Shown here: positions 8,680 through 18,931 of the stretch, one piece after another
How positions within the stretch are numbered: position 1 is the first letter of the stretch
Layout of the letters: every line of letters begins with the position of its first letter
Assembly (NCBI RefSeq): GCF_000518605.1
Contig: NZ_JADX01000005.1
Location: 124,001 to 188,000, forward strand
DNA length: 64,000 bases
Direction of reading: 5' to 3'
DNA from: Shewanella fidelis ATCC BAA-318
Lineage (GTDB): Bacteria; Pseudomonadota; Gammaproteobacteria; Enterobacterales; Shewanellaceae
Made by a program: the position numbers and the translations under genes
Notes under the pieces: generated by a model
Told to the model about the DNA's origin: nothing
Databases searched by the model: none
Seen by the model: the letters and a program-made list of their open reading frames with translations, nothing else

Positions 8680-10176
8680 TTATCGCCAAACTCCCCACTG
8701 GCCAGTTGTGCCGGGCTCTTCACCTCGGGTTTCCCATTGTGCTGTCCACGTTTTACCATTATGGGTAACAACATCATTTGCTCGATATACTTGGTTTACA
8801 TTCCATGTACTGACTTCTGGTTCACTCGGATCAACAGGCGTTTCAGGCTCTGTTGTTGCAGGAACAACAACGAATGAATAAACTTCTTCGTCTGTTGCGT
8901 CGGCATTACTAATGACTAATTTAAATGTGAATTCCTGTCGTGTTTCAGGAATATCAGCAGTCTCAATGATTAGCTCATTGTTTGGACCTAAAGTGGTTTG
9001 TAATGGTGTGCCGCTAGTTTGCAACCACTGTACGTCGATTGATTCACCCTCACTTTCACTATGCTGCAAAATAACATGGTCACCGTGTATCACTGTGGCG
9101 TTATCTAATGGCTTTAACACGTTTGGTGAAATAACCGCGGTAATTGGGTTTACTTCAGTTGTAATGCTAAATTGCCCTGAAGCACGTGAATCTTTTGAGT
9201 TGAAATAATTACCGTGTAGGTCATTTTTAAAGTACATATAATGATTCATCTCTTCATGCCAACGGCCGATGAATACATTGCCTTGGTGATTTGATTCGTA
9301 CCAACCATTGACTTTTGAAGCTAATAATCGGTCCCAATCGTTCTGATTATCTGCATTGATATTAATGGAAAATGAAGAATGCTCTTCTCCGTTCTTATTG
9401 AATACTTTGTAGTGTACGGTATCGCCAATAGTCGCAGAGTTTAGCTCAACAGATTGTGGAATAAAGTTGCTACCCTGCACTAAATAAGGGCCTACAGGAT
9501 CTGGTGTTGGATCAACGGGAGGCACCACCACATCATCATTGACGATGTTGATGTCACTACAGTTATAAAAGCCTTCCCCTACAGGATCTGCACGCTGCCA
9601 GCGTACAAATAAAATAGCTTCCCCAACTCTATCGTTTGGAATGGTGACATCCATTTTATATTTGCCATTGACGACGGCAATATCGCCTTCTTCTTGAATG
9701 AGTTCAAGATCGTCCCATGCCAGTGCTTTTGATAAGTCAGCATCTGGCTTAGTTAGGTAAAACTGCCAAAATGATGGATTATGAGGTGCCGTTGCGTTGA
9801 ATACATATTCAAACGTTCCTGCATTTACCGACGTACGTGTCCATTGGTCTGTTGCGGTTCCCATTCCTCGCTTTTGTGGATCATTGGCATAGCACAATGA
9901 GCCATCAGGAACAGCGTTTTTAACAGCTTGCATATTGTTATAATCAGGAACATTAATTGAAAACTCATTGCGTTGTACAAAAGGGTAAGTTCCCGAAATA
10001 GCTTTTGCTTGTGCGCAGCCTTGAGTCGGCGGTGTACCACTCCAAATATTACCTTCGCTGTAACAAACTTGTTGCCTTGCTGCTGGGTATTCAGACCAGC
10101 CATGAGCTTGTACAGGTGAACTGGATAGCATCATCAATGCAGAGGTGATAGTGATACTTAATAAGCTTCTTTTCAT
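8680..10176 (-). CDS. gbpA: GbpA-like chitin-binding lytic polysaccharide monooxygenase (AA10)
   Basis: A 498-residue secreted, copper-dependent LPMO that should bind and oxidatively cleave chitin or GlcNAc-rich glycans. The signal peptide ends at ...PVQA, leaving His25 (HGWSEYP) as the N-terminal copper ligand; His132 (TAPHNPSFW) completes the histidine brace. A middle module (about 235-345) and an Ig-like segment (about 350-440) follow, and the last 43 residues are a CBM5/12-type module rich in Trp (TWTAQW, GQWGVWR). V. cholerae GbpA has a similar length and serves chitin and mucin attachment. The gene has its own terminator and a long upstream region. Confidence 0.93.
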   Translation of the reverse strand: MKRSLLSITITSALMMLSSSPVQAHGWSEYPAARQQVCYSEGNIWSGTPPTQGCAQAKAISGTYPFVQRNEFSINVPDYNNMQAVKNAVPDGSLCYANDPQKRGMGTATDQWTRTSVNAGTFEYVFNATAPHNPSFWQFYLTKPDADLSKALAWDDLELIQEEGDIAVVNGKYKMDVTIPNDRVGEAILFVRWQRADPVGEGFYNCSDINIVNDDVVVPPVDPTPDPVGPYLVQGSNFIPQSVELNSATIGDTVHYKVFNKNGEEHSSFSININADNQNDWDRLLASKVNGWYESNHQGNVFIGRWHEEMNHYMYFKNDLHGNYFNSKDSRASGQFSITTEVNPITAVISPNVLKPLDNATVIHGDHVILQHSESEGESIDVQWLQTSGTPLQTTLGPNNELIIETADIPETRQEFTFKLVISNADATDEEVYSFVVVPATTEPETPVDPSEPEVSTWNVNQVYRANDVVTHNGKTWTAQWETRGEEPGTTGQWGVWR

Positions 10177-10898
10177 ATGCTCACTTTCCTATTTCAATTG
10201 TTTTAAACTAATCATTAATTAAAACGATATTGTTATTAGTTTTGTTCTTAATTTAGTGTTTTTATTTAAAGCAGGATAAATACAGTTTTATATTGCGTTT
10301 AAAATTCAGGAACGAGTTACTTAACAACTCATAAGCGAATGTTTCTGCAATTATTACGTTTTAATTTATGCCCAATCACAGTTAACACATTTACTTAAGC
10401 TACCAATACTCACTGAAGTATCAGTTTGACCTGTTAACTGGTTGTGAAAACTACAGGTTTTATTAATCAAGCGTCAATACTCTATTTGTTGACAGTTTAT
10501 CGTTGTTTTGACACCACTTTTTTTGACACCCTTTGCCTTTGCTTCATTAATATTGACATAATAAATTTAATTTTTATTAATACCGCTTTAATTGTAGAGA
10601 AGGATGGGGTTTTGTTTTTAATTGCTGTCGTCAAAAAAATAACTAAATCATGATTAAAAGAGTTATTAATATATTATTAATTTTTGATGTGGGGTGTTGA
10701 TTACAAAATATGTGAAACTTTTAATTATTTATTTCCAATTGTTATATGTGGAAGTTAAATAAAAATAGGTTTAAGGTTGTTTTTTGTGCTGCGGATAACT
10801 GAATGAATCGATAATTTGTTTTAAAAACGTCATCTATTAATAGCAATATGTATTGATAAATTGAGTTTTAGATTATGAAGGCGATGGAGCTGAGTTTG
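10177..10898. other. AT-rich intergenic region upstream of gbpA
   Basis: About 720 bases lie between the gbpA start and the end of the next minus-strand gene, visibly richer in A+T than the flanking genes. The only open frame of note (69 codons, plus strand, 10444-10653) has atypical, Ile/Phe/Thr-rich composition and no good ribosome site, so I do not call it. The stretch should hold the gbpA promoter; I cannot name an operator. Confidence 0.55.
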
Positions 10899-12440
10899 TT
10901 AGCCAAAAGGCTTTTGTAATGAACTGAGCTTTCCGTTGCGTTTATCAGACTGTATTTCTGAATTGAGGCTGATATCTGGTTTGCTCACTAAATGGTTACC
11001 TATTAGCGTTAAGTGTAAGCCTCTGGATTTAAATACTTGTTGAATATCATGTAAAGACTTAGTTTGTTTGGCTGCTTGCAGGCTAGTTTGTTGATTTAAT
11101 GGGATCTCTGGTGCTAAACCTACTCCTGAAAAAAGCTGTCCATCAGGGGTATAAGTTAATCCTGCACTAAATTGAATTTGAATACCGCTGTTGGGCAGGG
11201 TCAATTTATATAACGGCCCCAGATTACCTGACGTGGTTTCGCCAATTAAGGCTACCTGAGGCCAATGCTTAGATGCTAAGGCTATCCACTCACACTCTTG
11301 TTCGCAGCTGGAGTCTACATGGAGAAATAAGGGGACTTGTTCTGATGTGATAGAGCTGGGAGTTATGCTTGCTGGGCTGTAGCGTCGAACAAGATAGTGA
11401 CTAAAAGCTTTATTGGGATTTAACTGATTGTCGAAACCTCGGTTTTTCAGTGTCGTTTGCTCAAAAAACGCTAAGTCAGTTATTGGAATATATTGGCTTG
11501 CAATACGATCGGCTCGAGCATGGGCAAATCGCTTGTATTGCATAACAGCAAGGGTTGTTGAGCGAAGAGAGTCTGTTTGGTTAACATGTTTGTTTAACCA
11601 AGCCATCAGCTGTGGTTGTGGTTTCTTTATCGCACGAATATCGATAATTAACGCGTTAGGGGAGTCGGATTCTCGTTGGCGGGATAGATGCTGGTTAAGT
11701 GTGGCTATGTTAGTCTCATTGACGTTTGCAGGCAGACGTAAAATCAGCTCTTGATTTGGCTGCTGAGCTTTTGGCATTTTAGCGCTGGCGACTAAAGCGA
11801 GTGATCTTTGTATGTGGCTTTCGCCATCGGATAAGGTTAGTAATGCCTGATCACTGTGCTGTAAACCTATCTCGACTCTCAGTTGAGATAGGTGAGTTAA
11901 CCATTGCGCTTGAGCTATTGTCGACTGTTTTAATGAGCCTGCAAGGTAGCCTTCACTTGCTTGTAGCCAGCGGCTTATGGGCAAGCCATCAATATGAGAA
12001 AGGAAAGGGAAATCGGCGTCTATGAATTCTCCTTCAAGTGTAAATGCTAACCAATATTGCCCATCGAAATGTAAGTTCACTGGAAGCGTGTCTAATACCG
12101 TTTTATGGGGCAACTGAACCTTTGCTGCCGGATCATTCAGCTGGCTAAGTAGGTGTTGAAGTTGACCCTGAAGTTGTTTTTGGCTAGTAAAACCTTGGGA
12201 TTGTTCTAAAAACCTAGCGGCAATTTGATTGATTTTTACTTGTTGTTTTGGTGCGAGGGCTGCAAAGGATGAATGCTGATCTATTTCTTGTAGAAGTTGT
12301 TTTATATCTTGTTGATATTGATGATAGTTTAATTGGCTGCTGACGTTAGTTGGAGCAAAGGAAAGGTAACTGAGTAGCATTGCGCTAATACAGATAAGTA
12401 GGAGAAAAACGTTAAATATACCCTTATAGCTCAAAGTCAT
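10899..12440 (-). CDS. S41 (C-terminal-processing) peptidase-like protein, probably inactive
   Basis: A 513-residue membrane-anchored protein with one N-terminal hydrophobic segment (residues 8-28). The C-terminal half has the S41 fold signature ALIGETTSGNLGP, then FSAGLTYTPDG and GLAPEIPL. In related S41 proteins the nucleophile sits in a C-x-S-x-C turn; here the matching turn reads C379-E-Q381-E-C383, so the Ser appears replaced by Gln. It may therefore be a non-catalytic paralogue, although the alignment is by eye. ATG 12440 is preferred over ATG 12446 because AGGA is well spaced from it. It follows pldA on the same strand across a hairpin. Confidence 0.75.
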   Translation of the reverse strand: MTLSYKGIFNVFLLLICISAMLLSYLSFAPTNVSSQLNYHQYQQDIKQLLQEIDQHSSFAALAPKQQVKINQIAARFLEQSQGFTSQKQLQGQLQHLLSQLNDPAAKVQLPHKTVLDTLPVNLHFDGQYWLAFTLEGEFIDADFPFLSHIDGLPISRWLQASEGYLAGSLKQSTIAQAQWLTHLSQLRVEIGLQHSDQALLTLSDGESHIQRSLALVASAKMPKAQQPNQELILRLPANVNETNIATLNQHLSRQRESDSPNALIIDIRAIKKPQPQLMAWLNKHVNQTDSLRSTTLAVMQYKRFAHARADRIASQYIPITDLAFFEQTTLKNRGFDNQLNPNKAFSHYLVRRYSPASITPSSITSEQVPLFLHVDSSCEQECEWIALASKHWPQVALIGETTSGNLGPLYKLTLPNSGIQIQFSAGLTYTPDGQLFSGVGLAPEIPLNQQTSLQAAKQTKSLHDIQQVFKSRGLHLTLIGNHLVSKPDISLNSEIQSDKRNGKLSSLQKPFG

Positions 12441-12456
12441 AACCATCCTTGTAAAG

Positions 12457-12486
12457 GTAGGCTTAAAGAAATCTGTTTAAGCCTAC
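12457..12486 (-). repeat. Hairpin between pldA and the S41-like gene
   Basis: GTAGGCTTAAA and TTTAAGCCTAC form a perfect 11-bp stem with an 8-nt loop. On the minus strand it follows the pldA stop and ends about 16 bases before the next start. Only CTTTAC follows, so it would be a weak terminator or an mRNA structure in the leader of the S41-like gene. Confidence 0.6.
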
Positions 12487-12521
12487 TTTAGACGTTTTTG
12501 ATATCGAGCCGGAATTGTCGA

Positions 12522-13457
12522 CTATAAGATGTCGTTAATAGAAACCCCGATACCTATTCGTTGATTACGTACATTGTAGTCGATTAAACTTTCACCGTAG
12601 CCATTAAAGTACTGAGTATATAGACGTAAGTTGCCTAAAATAGGGTAGCTCCAAGTAAATTCCACCGCACCATGACTTGGCTGCTGTACGAAATTTCGCA
12701 GCATTAATGTAAATCTATGCTCGTCGAGTCCATATACGCCGGTAAGCTCAATGTTGCCCATATAGTCATTAATATCTGGATTATCATCGCCCCTTGGCGA
12801 CTCTGGTGTTTCTTTTTCATCTTCAGGAATACGCCACCATGCTTTAGCCTCTAGTGCAAAGGGGCCGTTGTCGAAAACCATCATGCCATACAAGCGATTC
12901 CAACTACGAGAACGTGAACCTGACTGACCGTTTGATTGATGCACAGCGCCCACGCCCCAAAAAGAGTTGGTTAGTGGCCCAAGTTGCCAGTCGTTAGTGA
13001 ATACCAGAAAGACTTCTGGTTCATGATTAGTTTCTCTAAAAGGTGAAGAGATATCTTTGTTATAGACCTGCCAATAAGATTGGTTAGTATAGGCCGCAAA
13101 CAGATGTCCATTATCACCAAATACATTGTGCCAAAGTGGAAATTTAAAACTAATTTGAAACTTGGCCTCCATGTTATCTAAGGTAAATGGATGCTCTGCG
13201 GCTTCATCTTCAAAAGGCGCCATATTAGGCGATTCACTATAGGTAACAGGCAGAATGTAATTGACTTTGTGCGGGGTGATTACATATGGCAGATCACCGG
13301 TTGCTTTCTCTTCAGATATCCGCTCATCAACGAGTGATTGCTTTTTCTTAGGCGACACTTCGATATCGCTTTCTGTTGTTTCTGGTTTAGTTTGCGCTTG
13401 TAAGCCAAAAGCGCAACTCAAGCTGGTTGTTAACAATAGTGCAGCGAGTTTGTGCAT
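12522..13457 (-). CDS. pldA: Outer-membrane phospholipase A
   Basis: A 311-residue outer-membrane beta-barrel phospholipase that hydrolyses acyl chains of misplaced phospholipids in the outer leaflet. The catalytic set is clear: HQSNGQSGSRSRSWNR gives His173, Ser175 and Asn187, with the same His-x-Ser and 12-residue Ser-to-Asn spacing as E. coli PldA. Residues 1-21 are a signal peptide, followed by a charged linker to about residue 55. ATG 13457 is chosen because GGGGA is well placed before it; an upstream TTG at 13469 overlaps that site. The protein ends GIGVSINDIL rather than in an aromatic residue. Confidence 0.95.
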   Translation of the reverse strand: MHKLAALLLTTSLSCAFGLQAQTKPETTESDIEVSPKKKQSLVDERISEEKATGDLPYVITPHKVNYILPVTYSESPNMAPFEDEAAEHPFTLDNMEAKFQISFKFPLWHNVFGDNGHLFAAYTNQSYWQVYNKDISSPFRETNHEPEVFLVFTNDWQLGPLTNSFWGVGAVHQSNGQSGSRSRSWNRLYGMMVFDNGPFALEAKAWWRIPEDEKETPESPRGDDNPDINDYMGNIELTGVYGLDEHRFTLMLRNFVQQPSHGAVEFTWSYPILGNLRLYTQYFNGYGESLIDYNVRNQRIGIGVSINDIL

Positions 13458-13853
13458 AACATTCCCCAAAGTTTTATTAAGTTACCGCTTTATTGTTTTT
13501 GAAGATTCTACCTAGGCGTTGATACTATTAACAGCAAATATGCATGTTAATAACATTTTTGATTGATGGTTTAACTTAAATGACATCGAGTACTGTTGCG
13601 GTTCTGACTAGATTGAAATGCGATAACTTAGTGCTAAAAAGACATTAATACGCTGGCTTCAGCGAAAAAAATATTCAGCAATGAGTATTTAAGTTTAACT
13701 ATTACAATGATTTAGTTTTGTTTCTTTGTCTTTTAAGAGGTCAGTTGCTTAAACGTAAATAACAAAAAGTTATAAAAGGTAATAATTTTCTATTTATTAT
13801 GGAATAAGGAGGCCGCTATATTTCAGCGTAACGAATATGAGTGAGGAAGGGTT
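13458..13853. other. Divergent promoter region of pldA and the cobA-cysC run
   Basis: These 396 bases separate pldA (minus) from cobA (plus). The cobA-proximal half is very AT-rich (AAAAAGTTATAAAAGGTAATAA region near 13765-13790), as expected for a CysB-activated promoter, but CysB sites are too loose to call by eye. No gene is seen. Confidence 0.5.
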
Positions 13854-14678
13854 ATGGAGATTGTTACTTTACCTGGTCAAGCAGCCAAAGGAAAAGTCTG
13901 GCTAATAGGTGCCGGGCCAGGTGATGTTGATCTACTAACTGTGAAAGCATATCGCGTGCTGCAAAATGCTGATGCAGTGTTATATGACGCCTTGGTTAGT
14001 GAAGAGATCCTCGCACTTATTCCAAAACATGCTGAAAAAATTGCAGTGGGTAAAAGGGCGGGTAAGCACAGTGCTGCGCAAAGCGAGATAAACCAACTGT
14101 TAGTCACAAAAGCATTCACCCGTAAAAACGTGGTGCGTCTAAAGGGAGGCGATCCGTTTATATTTGGCCGTGGTGGTGAAGAGCTAGAAACTATTGTGGC
14201 AGCAGGTGTCGATTTTGAAGTGATCCCTGGGATCACTGCTGCGAGTGGTACAGCGGCTTATGCGGGGATCCCGTTGACTCATAGAGATTATGCCCAAGGT
14301 GTCAGCTTTATCACTGGGCACTGCAAGTTAGAAAGTCGCCCTATGGATTGGCAAGCTTATGCGAACCCAAACAATACCTTAGTGGTTTACATGGGGATCC
14401 TTAATGCCGAAATTATTAAACAAGGTTTGCTCGATGCCGGCCGCTCGGCAGCAACACCTGTGGCTATCGTGTCTAAAGCCACTACATCGGCGCAGCAAAC
14501 CTTTATTGGCAGCCTACAAAACTTGGATGAACTGGCCAATAACCCGGAGCTGGTGATGCCTGCATTGATGGTGATCGGTGAGGTTGTAGAGCTTGCTGGT
14601 AGCTTAAATTGGTTCACCCCGAATATTACGAATAATAGCCAACTCAATAACCCTGAGTTAGCCGCACAACTTAAATAA
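13854..14678 (+). CDS. cobA: Uroporphyrinogen-III C-methyltransferase (SUMT)
   Basis: A 274-residue SAM-dependent methyltransferase making precorrin-2, the siroheme precursor needed by CysI. Family motifs are VWLIGAGPGDVDLLT at residue 16, the VRLKGGDPFIFGRGGEE block, IPGITAASGTAAYAGIPLTHR and VVYMG. It lacks the CysG N-terminal dehydrogenase/ferrochelatase domain, so precorrin-2 oxidation and iron insertion must be encoded elsewhere. GAGGAAG lies before the ATG. It opens the run with cysD and cysN, tying siroheme supply to sulfate activation. Confidence 0.95.
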   Translation: MEIVTLPGQAAKGKVWLIGAGPGDVDLLTVKAYRVLQNADAVLYDALVSEEILALIPKHAEKIAVGKRAGKHSAAQSEINQLLVTKAFTRKNVVRLKGGDPFIFGRGGEELETIVAAGVDFEVIPGITAASGTAAYAGIPLTHRDYAQGVSFITGHCKLESRPMDWQAYANPNNTLVVYMGILNAEIIKQGLLDAGRSAATPVAIVSKATTSAQQTFIGSLQNLDELANNPELVMPALMVIGEVVELAGSLNWFTPNITNNSQLNNPELAAQLK

Positions 14679-14708
14679 ATAATTGATTGAAGAATACGGA
14701 GAACTAGC

Positions 14709-15617
14709 ATGGGCGCAAAAGAGTTAAGCCATTTGCAACAACTGGAAGCTGAGAGCATTCAAATTATTCGCGAAGTGGCAGCTGAGTTTGATAATCCTGT
14801 GATGATGTATTCCATCGGTAAGGACTCCTCTGTAATGCTTCATCTCGCTCGCAAGGCTTTTTATCCGGGAAAAATTCCTTTTCCCTTGCTGCATGTCGAT
14901 ACCGATTGGAAGTTTAAAGAGATGATTGCGTTTCGCGACGCACAAGCCAAAGAGTTTGGTTTTGATCTGCTAGTGCATAAAAACCCTGAAGGACTAGAGC
15001 TGGGAATTAATCCGTTTGATCATGGCAGCGCAAAGCATACAGATATCATGAAAACCCAAGGTTTAAAGCAGGCGCTGAATAAATACGGTTTTGATGCGGC
15101 TTTTGGCGGTGCACGTCGCGATGAAGAGAAATCTCGTGCTAAAGAGCGGGTGTATTCGTTCCGCGATAAACACCACACTTGGGACCCTAAAAACCAGCGT
15201 CCAGAGTTATGGCGTACCTATAACGGTGCGGTCAATAAAGGCGAGAGTATCCGTGTTTTCCCACTTTCAAATTGGACTGAACTCGATATTTGGCAATACA
15301 TCTATCAAGAAGATATTAAGTTGGTGCCGCTGTATTTTGCCAAAGAGCGTCCGGTTGTTGAGCGTGACGGCATGATGATTATGGTTGATGACGACAGAAT
15401 GCCGTTGGCTGAAGGCGAGCAACCAAAGCAAGAGTTAGTGCGCTTTAGAACTTTAGGATGCTACCCGTTAACTGGCGCGATGCACTCAACAGCAGACACG
15501 CTAGAAAAGATTATTGAAGAGATGTTGCTGACCCGCTCAAGTGAGCGTCAAGGACGTCTTATCGATGCAGATCAAAGTGCATCTATGGAGCTTAAAAAGC
15601 GTCAAGGCTATTTCTAA
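14709..15617 (+). CDS. cysD: Sulfate adenylyltransferase subunit 2
   Basis: The catalytic subunit of ATP sulfurylase, which makes APS from ATP and sulfate in complex with the CysN GTPase. It is 302 residues long, the same as E. coli CysD. The PP-loop is SIGKDSS at residues 35-41, followed by [10 protein letters not shown] and [15 protein letters not shown]. It begins 30 bases after cobA and cysN follows after 42 bases, so the three are probably co-transcribed. Confidence 0.97.
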   Translation: MGAKELSHLQQLEAESIQIIREVAAEFDNPVMMYSIGKDSSVMLHLARKAFYPGKIPFPLLHVDTDWKFKEMIAFRDAQAKEFGFDLLVHKNPEGLELGINPFDHGSAKHTDIMKTQGLKQALNKYGFDAAFGGARRDEEKSRAKERVYSFRDKHHTWDPKNQRPELWRTYNGAVNKGESIRVFPLSNWTELDIWQYIYQEDIKLVPLYFAKERPVVERDGMMIMVDDDRMPLAEGEQPKQELVRFRTLGCYPLTGAMHSTADTLEKIIEEMLLTRSSERQGRLIDADQSASMELKKRQGYF

Positions 15618-15659
15618 TATCCCGTGAGGGAGTTGGCAACGGAATTCTAAGGGATCATT

Positions 15660-17099
15660 ATGAATCAAGCAGTAACGAATAACGCACGACTGGCGGCAGA
15701 ACTTGAAGATTTAGGTGTTAAAGAGTACCTATCATTACAGCAAAATAAAGGCCTGTTGCGCTTTTTAACGTGCGGCAGCGTCGATGACGGTAAAAGTACG
15801 TTAATCGGGCGTTTATTACATGACAGCGCCCAAATTTATGAAGACCAATTGGCGAGCCTGAAAAGCGACAGCGCTAAGCTTGGCACGACAGGTGAAGAAG
15901 TTGATTTAGCGCTACTTGTCGATGGCTTACAAGCGGAACGTGAGCAGGGGATTACCATTGATGTCGCTTACCGTTACTTCTCTAGTGATAAGCGTAAATT
16001 CATCATTGCAGATACGCCTGGTCACGAGCAATATACTCGTAACATGGCAACGGGTGCTTCAACTTGTGATTTAGCGGTTATCTTGGTCGATGCGCGATAT
16101 GGTGTGCAAACTCAAACCCGTCGCCATGCATTTATTGCATCGCAGCTCGGGATCCGTCATTTTGTGGTTGCAGTTAATAAGATGGACTTACTGGATTTTG
16201 ATGAAAAAGTCTTTAACGACATTCAAGCAGAGTTTGCCCAGTTTGCAGAGCAATTAGGTGATTTGGATATTCGCTATGTACCACTCTCTGCGTTAAAAGG
16301 TGACAATATTGTAGATAGCAGTGAACATACGCCTTGGTATGATGGCGGCACGTTACTCCATCTACTTGAAACCATAGATACTCGCCGTGAGTTAACAGAG
16401 CTTCCAGTACGCTTCCCAGTGCAATATGTTCAGCGTCCAGATCTTGATTTTAGAGGTTTTTCAGGCACGCTAGCTTCTGGCGTGATTAATGTGGGTGATG
16501 AGTTAGTGGCGTTGCCTTCGGGCAAGCGTAGCAAGGTTGCGCGCATAGTGACTTTTGATGGCGATCTTCAGCAAGCGATTGCAGGGCAAGCGGTTACTTT
16601 GACTCTTGAAGATGAGATTGATATTTCAAGAGGCGATTTGCTATCACAGCTTGATAATGCGCCGGAGCTTGCTAATCAATTGATTGCTGATATTGCATGG
16701 ATGGATGAAAAGCCATTACAGATTGGCCAGCTTTACGACTTAAAAGTGGCGGGTAAAAAGCTACAGGCTAGCGTAACTAAAGTTGACTATGTAGTTGATA
16801 TAAACACGCTTGAGCGCAATCAAAGCGATAGTATTGGTTTGAACGATATGGCGCGGGTAACACTTGAATTGAATGAGTCAATTGCGATTGACCCATATAA
16901 CTTAGTACGTGATACAGGTGGTATGATCCTTATCGATCGCCTATCTAATGCAACTGTAGCAGCTGTTATGGCGGTTACCAGTTCACGCAATCAGAGCAAC
17001 ACGCAGCAATACAGTGATTTTGAGTTAGAGCTCAATGCGCTTATTCGTAAGCAATACCCTCACTGGCAAGCAATCGATATCAGCAAGGTTGAACGCTAA
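15660..17099 (+). CDS. cysN: Sulfate adenylyltransferase subunit 1 (GTPase)
   Basis: The GTPase subunit of ATP sulfurylase; GTP hydrolysis drives APS formation. The 479-residue protein has the EF-Tu-like G motifs: G1 GSVDDGKST at residues 39-47, switch region [13 protein letters not shown]3 [12 protein letters not shown] and G4 NKMD. There is no C-terminal APS kinase domain, which agrees with the separate cysC gene downstream. The stop is two bases before the next start. Confidence 0.97.
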   Translation: MNQAVTNNARLAAELEDLGVKEYLSLQQNKGLLRFLTCGSVDDGKSTLIGRLLHDSAQIYEDQLASLKSDSAKLGTTGEEVDLALLVDGLQAEREQGITIDVAYRYFSSDKRKFIIADTPGHEQYTRNMATGASTCDLAVILVDARYGVQTQTRRHAFIASQLGIRHFVVAVNKMDLLDFDEKVFNDIQAEFAQFAEQLGDLDIRYVPLSALKGDNIVDSSEHTPWYDGGTLLHLLETIDTRRELTELPVRFPVQYVQRPDLDFRGFSGTLASGVINVGDELVALPSGKRSKVARIVTFDGDLQQAIAGQAVTLTLEDEIDISRGDLLSQLDNAPELANQLIADIAWMDEKPLQIGQLYDLKVAGKKLQASVTKVDYVVDINTLERNQSDSIGLNDMARVTLELNESIAIDPYNLVRDTGGMILIDRLSNATVAAVMAVTSSRNQSNTQQYSDFELELNALIRKQYPHWQAIDISKVER

Positions 17100-17101
17100 C
17101 C

Positions 17102-18826
17102 ATGACTGATTTGTGGGTGTTATCGTGCATATTATTTGCCTTAGTCGCCGCCTTAATGGCGGGGCTATGGACACCTGCTGCATTGTTTTTTGTCGCTTCG
17201 TTAACGACTTATTTGCTTGGCATGGTAGAACTTGAAACGGCACTTGCAAGCTTTACCAATGCCAGTTTAGTCACCTTAGTGTTGTTGATCATGTCGACAG
17301 GTGCATTAGAGAAAACATCTTTATTAGGCAAGTTGAGTCAAATGGTTGGGCGTGGCTCACTAGCCTCAACCATGGCGAAACTAGGACTTTCAACAGCGTT
17401 ATTATCTTCTTTTACCAATAACACAGCCGTTGTTGCGTCTTTAATCGGTGTGGTCAGAAGAAACCAAGCTCATGCGCCGGCTAAGTTACTGTTGCCACTT
17501 TCTTATGCGGCGATTTTAGGTGGCACACTCACCTTAATTGGTACCTCAACTAATCTAATTGTTAACTCTTTTGTTGAAAATGCCGGACTGGTGCCGCTGG
17601 GCTTCTTTGAGTTTTCAATGATAGGTGTTGTCATAGTGGCCTCTGGCGTTGGCTTATTAGTGTTATTAGCTAACTGGTTGCCTGACAGACGTGAAGAGAG
17701 TAGTGATGAAACTTTGCCTTATCTACTCGAGGCGCGTGTCGCCAAAGAATCATTATTAATTGGTCACAGTGTGCAAGATAACCGCTTACGCGCACTGAAG
17801 AAATTATACCTTGTAGAGCTTGAGCGTAGCGGTATTCGCATTTGTCCCGTGCCACCACATTTGGTGCTGCAGAGTGAAGACGTTTTGCGCTTTAGTGGTG
17901 CAGTAGAGTCAGTTGAATTGTTACATCAATTTGATGGTTTAGAGTGGTTTGGTAAACAGCAAGCCAAAGGCCAGAATTTGATTGAAGCTGTGTTAGCACC
18001 AAGCTCTAGTTTAGTGGGCCGATCGTTAAAACAGTCGACTTTTAGAGAAAAATTTGACGGTGCGGTATTGGCTATTAGACGAGGGAATCATCCGTTAAAA
18101 GGCGGCTTAGGTGATATTGAGCTGCAAGCTGGCGATGTATTACTGATCACACCCGGTGACAGCTTTAGTCGTAATACGAAATTAGCCTCAGAATTTGCAG
18201 CGGTGAGTGGTTTAGATTTAAGTGTTAGGCTCGATCATCGCCGTAGCCAATTTGTGCTTGGTGGCTTTTTGCTTACTATTTTAGCTAGCCTAACAGGTGC
18301 AATCCCTTTAGTTAAAGGGCTGATTTTACTGTTAATGAGCTATATCGCAATTGGTGCGGTGAGTATTTCTGAGCTTAAGCGACGCTTTCCGTTTGAGCTG
18401 GTGGTGATTGTCGGCAGTGCATTGAGTTTAGCCAATTTGATGCTATCAACAGGTCTTGCTGATGATATTGCTAATTTTATTCTTGGCTCAATAAATGGTT
18501 ACGGCGTGTTTGCTGCTTTTGTCGCTGTCTATCTAATGACGTTATTACTGACAGAATTGATTACCAATAATGCCGCTGCGGCACTGTCGTTCCCTGTTGC
18601 TTATGCCATTGCCATGAGTTACGGCGTCGATACCAGACCCTTTATTTTAGCGGTTGTTTTTGGTGCAAGCGCGAGCTTTATATCGCCTTACGGTTATCAA
18701 ACTAACTTGATGGTATATAACGCGGGTAATTACCGATTCAGTGACTTTGTCAGAGTTGGTCTGCCTTTGTCACTACTTTATTCCGCCATCGTATTGTTAT
18801 TGGTTCCAGTATTTTTTCCTTTTTAG
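17102..18826 (+). CDS. SLC13-family permease with RCK_C domains, likely sulfate transporter
   Basis: A 574-residue inner-membrane transporter with two hydrophobic halves around a soluble middle (about residues 205-375) that carries two TrkA-C/RCK_C-like repeats. The SLC13/DASS signatures SFTNNTAVVA and GTSTNLIVNSF occur in the first half and ITNNAAAAL with SPYGYQTNLMVY in the second. Homologues next to ATP sulfurylase genes are taken to import sulfate. The start is two bases after the cysN stop, so it is surely in the same operon, which supports sulfate as substrate; this is inference from context. Confidence 0.92.
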   Translation: MTDLWVLSCILFALVAALMAGLWTPAALFFVASLTTYLLGMVELETALASFTNASLVTLVLLIMSTGALEKTSLLGKLSQMVGRGSLASTMAKLGLSTALLSSFTNNTAVVASLIGVVRRNQAHAPAKLLLPLSYAAILGGTLTLIGTSTNLIVNSFVENAGLVPLGFFEFSMIGVVIVASGVGLLVLLANWLPDRREESSDETLPYLLEARVAKESLLIGHSVQDNRLRALKKLYLVELERSGIRICPVPPHLVLQSEDVLRFSGAVESVELLHQFDGLEWFGKQQAKGQNLIEAVLAPSSSLVGRSLKQSTFREKFDGAVLAIRRGNHPLKGGLGDIELQAGDVLLITPGDSFSRNTKLASEFAAVSGLDLSVRLDHRRSQFVLGGFLLTILASLTGAIPLVKGLILLLMSYIAIGAVSISELKRRFPFELVVIVGSALSLANLMLSTGLADDIANFILGSINGYGVFAAFVAVYLMTLLLTELITNNAAAALSFPVAYAIAMSYGVDTRPFILAVVFGASASFISPYGYQTNLMVYNAGNYRFSDFVRVGLPLSLLYSAIVLLLVPVFFPF

Positions 18827-18931
18827 TGAACGCGAAGCTGGGTTGAACATGCAAGAGATGTAGGTCTTTTTGATATTCAACTTAGCAAACTTTATAGCTT
18901 GTATTTATAGAGAAGATTTTTGGGAGTTTTT

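Noticed and set aside
10444-10653. A 69-codon open frame on the plus strand upstream of gbpA
   Set aside because: The translation is dominated by Ile, Phe and Thr, as expected from AT-rich non-coding DNA, and there is no convincing ribosome site.
3604-13457. The interval between the two cys loci as a mobile island
   Set aside because: No integrase, transposase, tRNA or flanking direct repeat was seen, and the genes are of ordinary chromosomal types.
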